A DNA stretch of 64,000 nucleotides from Rhodococcus qingshengii JCM 15477. Its GTDB lineage: Bacteria; Actinomycetota; Actinomycetes; Mycobacteriales; Mycobacteriaceae. Below, piece after piece: positions 50,021 through 57,610 of the stretch (position 1 is its first letter; every line of letters starts with the position of its first letter). The notes beneath the pieces are model-generated. The model ran no database searches, was not told where the DNA came from, and worked only from the letters and a program-made list of their open reading frames with translations. A program made the translations under genes and the position numbers. The stretch is taken from positions 1 to 64,000 of the forward strand of contig NZ_CP096565.1 of the NCBI RefSeq assembly GCF_023221595.1. The letters run 5' to 3'.

Positions 50021-50950
50021 TCAGTGTCGGCCGGGGAGGTCGACGTCATCGGCGGTCTTGTCGATGCGCATACCTTTGAATGCTGGGTGTCTGAGTCCGC
50101 CGCCGGTGTACTCGCGGTACTCGACGTCGCACACTAAAAGCGGCTCTGACCAGCGGGCTTCACGGGTGATTGCTCGTGGTGGCGCGATCGCGAACGGGCT
50201 GGTGGGTCGTTCGATGTCGATGAGTTGTTCGCGTAGTTCGCGGCGCTGTCTCGAAGAAAATCCGGTGCCGACGTTTCCGATGTAGACGAGCGATCCGGAG
50301 TCGTCGTGGGCGCCGAGGATGAGAGATCCGATTCCGCCGGCGGCATTGCCGGATCCGGGGACGAATCCGCAGATGATTCCTTCCGTGTTGGCGCGGAGCG
50401 GTGTTTTCAGCCAGCTCGGGGACCGTTTTCCGGGTTGGTAGGTCGAGGTGATGCTTTTGGCGACGATGCCTTCGAGGTGGTGTGTGCGGGCGACCTCGAG
50501 CATGGTCGGTCCGTCGACGTTGAGCCAGTGGGGTGGGACTTTGATGCGCGGGTGTTCGAGGCTGAGGTTGGCGAGCGCTTCGCGGCGTTCGAGGTAGGGC
50601 AGGTCGGTGGTCGATGTTCCGTCGATGTCGAGGACGTCGAAGACGTAGTAGGTGGTCAGGGCGTCGTTGCGGAGCTGCGCGGTGGGTTTGAGGACGTGCA
50701 TCCGGCGCTGTAATCGGGAGAAGGACGGGACACCGTCGGGGCCGAGTGAGACGATCTCGCCGTCGAGGACGGTTTCGCGGTGGTCGAGCACGGCGCTGAG
50801 TGCGTCGACGATCTCGGGAAACGAGGCGCTGAAGTTGTTGCCGTTGCGCGACCACAGTGCCGGCGGTTTGGTGCCGGTGGTGGCGATGGCTCTGACTCCA
50901 TCCCATTTCGACTCGAAGGCCCTTAACTGCACAAACTGCGAACAGGACAA
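50021..50950 (-). CDS. ATP-dependent DNA ligase (LigD ligase-domain type), N-terminus shortened
   Basis: 309 aa from TTG at 50950. The nucleotidyltransferase motif KWDGVR (Lys16 is the expected AMP acceptor) lies only about 16 residues from the start, while related ligases have some 15-20 more residues (a conserved PMLA... segment) before it. Later motifs are present: VLDGEIVSLG, HLEGIVAKS, SWLKTPLR, and an OB-fold end (REYTGGGLRHPAFKGMR). It would seal nicks in double-strand repair. The missing N-terminus and the rare start suggest a rearranged, possibly inactive gene joined to the DinB-like gene 20 bases upstream. Confidence 0.75.
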   Translation of the reverse strand: MSCSQFVQLRAFESKWDGVRAIATTGTKPPALWSRNGNNFSASFPEIVDALSAVLDHRETVLDGEIVSLGPDGVPSFSRLQRRMHVLKPTAQLRNDALTTYYVFDVLDIDGTSTTDLPYLERREALANLSLEHPRIKVPPHWLNVDGPTMLEVARTHHLEGIVAKSITSTYQPGKRSPSWLKTPLRANTEGIICGFVPGSGNAAGGIGSLILGAHDDSGSLVYIGNVGTGFSSRQRRELREQLIDIERPTSPFAIAPPRAITREARWSEPLLVCDVEYREYTGGGLRHPAFKGMRIDKTADDVDLPGRH

Positions 50951-50969
50951 GTTGTCACGCGTCCGACTG

Positions 50970-51407
50970 TCAAAGTAGCGGCTTGTCGATCTGTTCGCGG
51001 AGGATATCGCCGTGACCCGCGTGCCTGGCGAGCTCTTGGATCATCAGAAGCAGCGTCCATCGCATGCTGACGACCCCTTCTCGGGGAGTGTCCATGATGT
51101 CGTCGAGGTCGAAACGAGAGGCGATCTCACGTGACCGTCGACTGGCGCGCTCGAACTCGGCGATGACATCCGCCAGCGCCTCGTCGTCGGCAACAGCGAA
51201 GGTGCCCTCGTCGCGGCGGGAGTATCCATCACACTCAGATTCGCTGAGTCCTGCCCAAAACCGTTGGAACCAGATTCGTTCCGCGGCAGCGGCATGCTTG
51301 ATCAACGAGATCGGTGTCGTCAGCGATAAGACGAGTCGTCGACGAGCGTCGATTTCAGAGAGTCCGCGCACGGTCTCGATCAGCGCTTCGCGGTTCCGGT
51401 CGAGCAT
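50970..51407 (-). CDS. DinB/DUF664-like protein, start possibly lost
   Basis: 145 aa from the ATG at 51407. It contains SLTTPISLIKHAAAAERIWF and RWTLLLMIQELARHAGHGDILREQID, the His-bearing helices of the DinB/DUF664 fold, which usually binds a metal with three His. Coding similarity appears to continue upstream of the ATG (TERSIIEN), where no regular start codon exists, so the original 5' end seems to have been lost at a junction near 51440-51480. Confidence 0.65.
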   Translation of the reverse strand: MLDRNREALIETVRGLSEIDARRRLVLSLTTPISLIKHAAAAERIWFQRFWAGLSESECDGYSRRDEGTFAVADDEALADVIAEFERASRRSREIASRFDLDDIMDTPREGVVSMRWTLLLMIQELARHAGHGDILREQIDKPLL

Positions 51408-51780
51408 GTTCTCAATGATCGATCGCTCCGTGCCGGTAGTAATTATGTTGGTAATAATAGTCTTTCACTCGTTTCAGTCAGGCGGACGGCCAAGGACCGC
51501 CGCTCGCTATCAGTTGGGATGGGTTACGCACAACAGCAACCAAATGCGGGGAGAAGCGAAATGTCCGGCACCGGGAACCGAGCCAGAGAAAGGCGATGTG
51601 ATCCGTTTGTCATCAAGGACGATGTGCTTGGGAATGCAAGGATAGGAGCCAGCGTCAACACCGCGGCAAGGTTCTGCAGTCTGCTAGTAGTCTATCGCAT
51701 AATTGCAATTCGGGAGAGGACGACCGCCCGAACCTTGCGCCTGCCAGCGCTTGTCGACACGTCTGACAAGGCGATACCCA
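51408..51780. other. Junction region, no gene seen
   Basis: About 370 bases between the broken DinB-like gene and the recombinase pair. It includes an A+T-rich patch (51425-51475). Probably the outer edge of the recombinase-bearing element; no end repeat could be identified. Confidence 0.4.
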
Positions 51781-54258
51781 TCATGTGTGAGGCTGAACGG
51801 TGTGCGCGACGATGTCCGGGAAGCTGGGCATGTTGAGTTGAACGGCACGACGGGCCCGCCGATCGATGTGGTCCAGTTTTTCCTCGGTTGCCACGAGGCT
51901 CACGCGGAGTCCTTCTGCTTCGCCGATCCAGCCTTCGCTGTCCGCCTCGGTAATTCGGGCAGTAAGGTTGTCGCGTATCTCGACCAATCGGAAACGTTGT
52001 GCGGGATCCACACGCAATACGGGGCACCGGATGCAACTGTGTTCGTGTTGGCAGCTGGTGCCGTAGGCGCGGCCGCATTCGCCGAGGGCGAGTTTACGGC
52101 GCTCGAAATGTCCGAGAAACTCATCCCATTCGGCATCTGTCGGGGTGCGGTATTCCTCGCTCGGGCGAAGGGCGCGTCGGCGCGAGATGAAGGCGCGGTG
52201 ACCGTTGATCGCTTCCTCCGGGTAGATGGCTTTGTATCCCATGGTTGTGTTGATGTCTTTGTGCCCCAACAGAACTTGAGCTATGTGAGGAGGCATGCCG
52301 TTCATGATGGCGTCGGTAGCGAAGATTCGGCGCAGATCGTGGGGCTGGAAGTACAGCGGTTCGCCTGCTGCGTCCTTCACTCCTGCCGCATCGATGAGTT
52401 CGGTCAGTGCATTGCGGATCAAGCCTGCGGATACCGCGCGGTGGTGACCACCGCTTTTCCATTGGAACAAGAGTGGGGCGGGTGCCACCCAGATGCGTTC
52501 GTTCCGGTCGTAAAGAGGCACAAGGGGAACCCCTCCGTCCGCGCCGCGTATTCGGGACACGATCGTCGACAGCATGTCGGCGAGGTCCGGGCTGACCACA
52601 AGTAGGCGTTCCTCGTCTGTCTTCGAGGGTGCAATCTGCAGTAGCGGGATGAGCTCTCCGGTGGAGGGCAATCGATATTGGGTGATGCTGTGGTGGCTGA
52701 TTTCGAGCATCTCTTCTATTCGAACGCCGGTGTGTCGCAGGACTTCCACACTTGCCAGAGCCCAGAATGCCCGGTTCTCGGCTTCCCGGAGCCGGATGGT
52801 TCGCCCCTCGGAGTCGTAGATCACCGGAATGCCGTCGGCGCTTGCTTTCAACCATGGGTCCGACTTGGTGTAGGTCTTGCCGAGGACGCTGAATTTGGCG
52901 CCCGGCGATGCCGCAACAGCGGCCTCGAGGAGCATCTTGGCGTCATGGGCTCGTTGTTCTGCGATACGCACCAGTTCTGGCAGTCGAGGTAGTCGCTCTC
53001 GTGTGCGCTGATCCATACGTGCTTTGCGTCGGCGTCCGATCTTCTTCGCGCTCGTCTCTCTTGGGCCGATCGGACACGGCGCTACCCACCGCGCCCACCG
53101 CGCGGGGTCGAGAGCTGCCCACGCCGCCAGGTCGAGATAGAACGCGCGCACAGCTGTCAGCATGTCGGTGTAGTTCATTCGTGGACTACGGGTCTCGGCG
53201 TACGTTCCGTCGGGGAGTCGGCGGCGGCTGACCTTCCAATGCATGCGTTCTTTCCACGCCTGGGCTACACCGCGGTCGAGTTGCAGCGAGTTGATTCCCG
53301 GATGGGTGGTCTCCAGGTTTTTCCAGAAATGCAGCGCCAAATGTCGTGAGAGATTGTCGAGCGTCGTGTAATCCAACGAGGGGTGACGCTCGGACAGATA
53401 GTCCACGAGGAGATTCCGGACGTCGGAATTTGCGATGTCGAAGCGGTCGACGAGTTCTCCGACGGTGCTCTGCCCTCGATACACCGTGACGAATCGTAAA
53501 GTCGGTGGCGCGTCTGGTGGAAAGATCCCGATGTCGTGGAGAAGTTTGTAGAAGAGGTAGCGAGTTTTACCTCTCGAACATACGGCGAGCTCCGCCTGGC
53601 GGAGTTCGACGCAGTCACCGACGGTGATGTCGGAGAGGCCGCCGCCTTTGGACAGGATCAACATGGAGATCTGCCATCGTGCAGTTCGACCCTGCATTGC
53701 TTGGGCAGTTTCCGCACCTGCCGCAGCCTCCAGTCGCTCGAATCCTTTCGGATCTCGGCTGATTGCCGCCCAGTCGCGCCAGTAGTGCGACCGGTGCAGT
53801 TGGACCACGAAACGTAAATCGGGGCGAATCAGATCCGCGACGAACAATCCGATCAGGGCATGCGTCAGGACTGTGGACCGGACGGATGGCACCCCCTGTT
53901 CGTCCAGCCACATTTCCGGTACCGAAACCCATCCGAGACCGTGTTCGGCGACGCAACTGCCGTTCCAGCGGTCTTGCCAGCTCTTTCCCGGAAACGAGTT
54001 CAGCCAACGCAGAAGCATCCCAGCACCTCGGACAGCATCGCGCTGAAAGTTCTCGCTACCCGGAGCCCGGATCATGAGCGCTTCCACCCGCTTCAGTGCG
54101 GCCGCGCGGCCGAGTTCAGTCGTCTTCCACGACGACGGCACCACACGCGGTGGATACCGATCGAGGAGTGTGTCGATGACACTGCGATTCGCACCTTCGC
54201 GGGCATCGACGTTCAGGCTCCAACTGGCAGGCACTTTGGAGACACGTGCAGAAACCAT
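51781..54258 (-). CDS. Large tyrosine recombinase (second of pair)
   Basis: 825 aa. The catalytic domain (about 510-700) has HTGVRIEEM (Arg), QPHDLRRIFATD (His-x-x-Arg) and LLGHKDINTTMGYKAIY (His and Tyr). A C-terminal Cys/His cluster (TSCQHEHSCIRCPVLRVDP) follows. Large recombinases encoded just behind a smaller one occur in Tn554-like and related elements, where two or three act together. The ATG overlaps the stop of the first recombinase (ATGA). Confidence 0.85.
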   Translation of the reverse strand: MVSARVSKVPASWSLNVDAREGANRSVIDTLLDRYPPRVVPSSWKTTELGRAAALKRVEALMIRAPGSENFQRDAVRGAGMLLRWLNSFPGKSWQDRWNGSCVAEHGLGWVSVPEMWLDEQGVPSVRSTVLTHALIGLFVADLIRPDLRFVVQLHRSHYWRDWAAISRDPKGFERLEAAAGAETAQAMQGRTARWQISMLILSKGGGLSDITVGDCVELRQAELAVCSRGKTRYLFYKLLHDIGIFPPDAPPTLRFVTVYRGQSTVGELVDRFDIANSDVRNLLVDYLSERHPSLDYTTLDNLSRHLALHFWKNLETTHPGINSLQLDRGVAQAWKERMHWKVSRRRLPDGTYAETRSPRMNYTDMLTAVRAFYLDLAAWAALDPARWARWVAPCPIGPRETSAKKIGRRRKARMDQRTRERLPRLPELVRIAEQRAHDAKMLLEAAVAASPGAKFSVLGKTYTKSDPWLKASADGIPVIYDSEGRTIRLREAENRAFWALASVEVLRHTGVRIEEMLEISHHSITQYRLPSTGELIPLLQIAPSKTDEERLLVVSPDLADMLSTIVSRIRGADGGVPLVPLYDRNERIWVAPAPLLFQWKSGGHHRAVSAGLIRNALTELIDAAGVKDAAGEPLYFQPHDLRRIFATDAIMNGMPPHIAQVLLGHKDINTTMGYKAIYPEEAINGHRAFISRRRALRPSEEYRTPTDAEWDEFLGHFERRKLALGECGRAYGTSCQHEHSCIRCPVLRVDPAQRFRLVEIRDNLTARITEADSEGWIGEAEGLRVSLVATEEKLDHIDRRARRAVQLNMPSFPDIVAHTVQPHT

Positions 54259-55577
54259 CAGCGTCGACCTCCGAAAAGTACGTCCAGTACTGCCGGGTTG
54301 TAGCCCGGCGCTGGCGGTGCGTGCAGCGATTGGGTGTTACCGGTGTATCGAGCATGGTGGGCTCGGACGTGTGCGAAAACTTCGTCGCGACTCGGGGTCA
54401 GATACAGCTGAGTGGTTGTCAGGTGCGCGTGGCCCAGGATCCATTGGACATCGGACAACGGCATGTCAGGATCGCTCGTCATCCGAAAAGCGGCGGTGTG
54501 GCGCAGGTCGTGAATGGTCCAATTGGATCCCAACACCGACTGCGCCCGTGAGAACATCGCGCGCGCTCCCGAATACGACAGCTGCCGCCACGGCCTTCGC
54601 AACGTCATCCACAAGGGATGATCGCAGCCGCGAGGGGCATCCTTTCCCCATGCCTCTTCTTGATAGATCCGCAACCACACGAATGCATCTGGCGACGCCG
54701 GCAACTGTTGGACCTCCCGGGTCCCCTTCCTTATTACCGTGATCAATTGCTGGCCCGGGTCCGCACTCTGCTGGGACATCGACAGGAGTTCGTCGGCGCG
54801 GGCACCGGTCGAGACCCAAAAGGCCAACATTGCCCGATCTCGGTTCGACGACAACGCCGCGAATAGTTCGTTGAAACGATCGTCGGGAATCCGCTTGGGT
54901 ATCCGTTTCGGAACCTTGGGTCTGTATCGGCCCTTCCGCTCGTTACGAAACGGATCGTGCGGATCGTGATGCGCGTTCGACCGAAAGGCACGGGGCGAGC
55001 GATCCACCGGGAACGGATTGACGACCGGCCCAGCACCGATGCTCATCTGAAAATCGTAGAACGCCCGCAACACTGTTTCCGCGTGCGCGCGAGTGGCCGG
55101 GGAGAATTTCTGTCCCTGCCGCGGCTTGCCGGTGACCTCGTTGACCACCCAATTACCACTCTTGGTCGCGTTGCCCCCTACAGGTGTTGTGCCGGAGACT
55201 TTTTCGCCCCGCCTCCGCCAGTGTTCACGCCTGGGTTTATCCGCAATCTTCATCCAACGCGCAAAATCACGGCCCTCCGCGGGAGTGGCTCTCTCCCATC
55301 CCACATCGACCGCTGCGAGAAATCTCCACCACCGCAACAAGTCATGTCCGTACGATCGGATCGTCGCCGATGACCGGTCACACGCGTGAAGTTCCTCGAA
55401 AAATAGTGTCGCAGTGCCGATTACCTCACCTGACGCATCGAGTAACCGGTAGGGCTCTGCTTCGGAACCTGTCGAAATCAGCCGCCCCACGTCGGGAACG
55501 ACAAGCCCTGCAAGATCAGTCCGGCGCGTCTCGCTGCACATACTGAGGAAAGTATCAGCACACACCCTGACCTGCAA
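54258..55577 (-). CDS. Tyrosine recombinase (first of pair)
   Basis: 439 aa. The N-terminal SAM-like core-binding domain (about 60-180) is followed by a catalytic domain with STGARADELL (Arg), IHDLRHTAAF (His-x-x-Arg), and ILGHAHLTTTQLYL (His and Tyr). All catalytic residues are present. It works presumably with the 825 aa recombinase to move the element in this part of the window. Confidence 0.85.
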   Translation of the reverse strand: MQVRVCADTFLSMCSETRRTDLAGLVVPDVGRLISTGSEAEPYRLLDASGEVIGTATLFFEELHACDRSSATIRSYGHDLLRWWRFLAAVDVGWERATPAEGRDFARWMKIADKPRREHWRRRGEKVSGTTPVGGNATKSGNWVVNEVTGKPRQGQKFSPATRAHAETVLRAFYDFQMSIGAGPVVNPFPVDRSPRAFRSNAHHDPHDPFRNERKGRYRPKVPKRIPKRIPDDRFNELFAALSSNRDRAMLAFWVSTGARADELLSMSQQSADPGQQLITVIRKGTREVQQLPASPDAFVWLRIYQEEAWGKDAPRGCDHPLWMTLRRPWRQLSYSGARAMFSRAQSVLGSNWTIHDLRHTAAFRMTSDPDMPLSDVQWILGHAHLTTTQLYLTPSRDEVFAHVRAHHARYTGNTQSLHAPPAPGYNPAVLDVLFGGRR

Positions 55578-55974
55578 TGATGCGATTCGTTAGTTCAGTT
55601 AATACGCCAGCGCTCCCCCGTTGGTGGCTGCCCGAGTGTGGCGAGCATCGGCGGCACTGGTTTTCCGGTGGCGGCGCTCATGCCTTCTACTGTGCGCGGG
55701 TTTGTACTGGTTTCGGCCGGTTTTCCGAGGTTGAGACAATAGTGAGATGAGCGAGACTGCGGAACCGGATGAGGTTCAAGGGTTGGGTGGGGTCCAGCCC
55801 CGGATGAGGGCCAGGCCGGCACGGTGCTGACTTCGGATGGTCGGTGGGCGTACCGGTACAAGGATGGCGCGGAGCTCATCATGATGAAGATGCCCGAGCG
55901 TCCTACCCCGGCATAGGAGTACACCAGTCAGGCCCGCACCGAATCCGCCATCCGGTGCGGGCCTTCTTGGTTGA
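55578..55974. other. Region with broken small ORF and terminator
   Basis: A plus-strand coding trace runs from the ATG at 55747 (MSETAEPDEVQGLGG) to the stop at 55916 (GRWAYRYKDGAELIMMKMPE), but the two halves are in different frames, so a one-base-type indel near 55800 is likely. The hairpin GGCCCGCACCG (55931-55941) / CGGTGCGGGCC (55953-55963) plus TTCTT follows. Confidence 0.4.
55931..55968. terminator. Hairpin between converging small genes
   Basis: Perfect 11-bp stem with an eleven-base loop followed by TTCTT on the plus strand. It stands between the broken plus-strand ORF and the stop of the minus-strand gene at 55975. Confidence 0.6.
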
Positions 55975-56160
55975 CTAGCTCAACTGTGTATTCATCTTGC
56001 TTGCAAGCCATTCCGCGTCCGACTGGACCATCGGTCCTCGAAGGCAGTAGCGGCCGCCGTTGTCTTGGACGTAATGGGTGAAGCACTCGTTCTCGTATCC
56101 GCCGTGTTCTTCGGTGCGGGGTATCGCGACAAATCGTGTGGGAGCGGCTGTTTCGGTCAT
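55975..56160 (-). CDS. Small hypothetical protein
   Basis: 61 aa from the ATG at 56160 with GAAAGG upstream. It contains ENECFTHYVQDNGGRYCLRG, with two Cys. Soluble. No family recognised. Confidence 0.5.
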   Translation of the reverse strand: MTETAAPTRFVAIPRTEEHGGYENECFTHYVQDNGGRYCLRGPMVQSDAEWLASKMNTQLS

Positions 56161-56390
56161 GGTGATGCCTTTCTGAGAGTCGGTAGAGTCGCTCCCCTGT
56201 CACCAGGTCGAGGGTGGGCTGTCAACCCCGTAGAGCGGAGCGTGGGTTGACGGGTCGGGTCCCCGGCATGGTGTTCTGGGGCGACTTGTACGACGACTTT
56301 CTTGACCACTCGGGGCTGCGTAGCGGCAACGGCGCCGGAGGTGTCGTTCGGTTCTTGTGTGTGGCCGGCGGTGGGTGTGTGCGGTGGTGG

Positions 56391-56470
56391 GCACCTCCCG
56401 CTCGGTGCGCTGGCGTGGTGATTGTGCGGGAGCGACGGAACTGGACCACGGGTGGTGTCGCGGTAGCTCT
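56391..56470. repeat. Second dispersed repeat, copy B
   Basis: Counterpart of 38035-38112; shares TGATTGTGCGGGAGCGACGG and TGTCGCGGTAGCTCT in order. It lies in otherwise gene-free DNA (56161-56746) between a small gene and the Septu-like pair. Confidence 0.65.
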
Positions 56471-56493
56471 GGTTTGTGGTGGTGAATGAGTAT

Positions 56494-56580
56494 CAGGTCG
56501 CCACGTGTGACCGATCTGCAAGGATTGTTGCAGGTCAGGACTTCGGCTTGCGCTTCGGTCTGGTCAGTGTGGCGACCTGG
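56494..56580. other. Long imperfect inverted repeat, possible structured RNA or element end
   Basis: CAGGTCGCCAC (56495-56505) pairs with GTGGCGACCTG (56569-56579), and the pairing continues inward with interruptions (GTGTGACC with GGTCAGTG-like bases, then CTGCAA with TTGCAG). No gene overlaps it. Confidence 0.4.
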
Positions 56581-56746
56581 TGCTCGTCGCGAGTTCGAGG
56601 ATAGTCCGGTGGCCCGACATGCCAGAAGAATGCGTCAGCTTCCAGTAATCCGAAGCGCTCATACAAACCTGAGTGAGAACTGGAAACATTTCTCCCGACC
56701 CGCAAAGTCGGTAGTTATCGTCATCGCGCCAGATCGTTCCGAAACT

Positions 56747-57610
56747 TCACACTTCAAGAGGGATATTTGAGTCGAGGACTTTAAATCCGCCGTCGCAAAA
56801 CTCGTTAGAGGAGGCGAGTGCAGCTAGCAGGACTGGCCACCAGTGATTAGGCCCGTAGTTACGTTTCTTTGTTCTATACTCAAGCTGTAGGTAACTGGAA
56901 ACATTTGCTGAACCACCGATCCTGTAGAACTCCTCCAGAGCGGATAGCATACCGGTCACTGTTTCGACCGAATCTTCCGCATATCGAGCTGCTAGATCCA
57001 GTTCGGCAAATTGATGACGGTGTATCTTCCATATTTCCTCCGCCATACTAACAGGCCGAACAACCGTGAAGATGATAGTCACGGAGGTTCCGACCGAGAC
57101 AGAGGCGGTCAAGTACAGGTCGGGTTTTTCGGGAAGTTTATCGAAGTACGGGTGAAGGAATCGCCGTCCACCGTCTGGATGAGAGTATTTGTTTAGCTTT
57201 TTTCCGTTACATATCCGACAGATCGGAACTAGGTTAGGCGCATATACGGCGTACTCACCAAATATTGATTTGGGGAGATAGTGATCGATTTCAGTTGCTT
57301 TAAGCTGGTAACAGTAGGGGCACTTCTTCCATGGAGTTGATTCATTTTTAATCGACTCTTTCACACGCTTGAAGTAAACCAGGTTCAGATAAGGCGCGTT
57401 CTTTTCCAGTTCATCTTGATCAAGCTCGGATATATCGGGATCGGCCTGCGGGCCACCTTTGTCCATAACTCGGTCCATATACGTGACATAAAGTTCGAGA
57501 ACTTTTGCAGCCAGAGCGTCTGGGCGAAGATTTCCCTTAGATTTCTGATCGGCGGCGACGTACCGGTAGTTTTCTACGTCACTGGTCGTCGTCTCAATGG
57601 CGCCGATCAT
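56747..57610 (-). CDS. HNH nuclease, PtuB-like (Septu system)
   Basis: 287 aa. An HNH/zinc site runs from CPYCYQLKATEIDHYLPKS to NLVPICRICNGKK, with two CxxC pairs and the catalytic His in EIDHY. The rest is helical. Its ATG overlaps the stop of the ATPase gene (ATGA). An AAA ATPase followed by an HNH nuclease is the arrangement of Septu (PtuA-PtuB), an established anti-phage system. A hand count of 57301-57420 gives 50 G+C in 120, far below the transfer operon, so it was probably acquired separately. Confidence 0.75.
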   Translation of the reverse strand: MIGAIETTTSDVENYRYVAADQKSKGNLRPDALAAKVLELYVTYMDRVMDKGGPQADPDISELDQDELEKNAPYLNLVYFKRVKESIKNESTPWKKCPYCYQLKATEIDHYLPKSIFGEYAVYAPNLVPICRICNGKKLNKYSHPDGGRRFLHPYFDKLPEKPDLYLTASVSVGTSVTIIFTVVRPVSMAEEIWKIHRHQFAELDLAARYAEDSVETVTGMLSALEEFYRIGGSANVSSYLQLEYRTKKRNYGPNHWWPVLLAALASSNEFCDGGFKVLDSNIPLEV

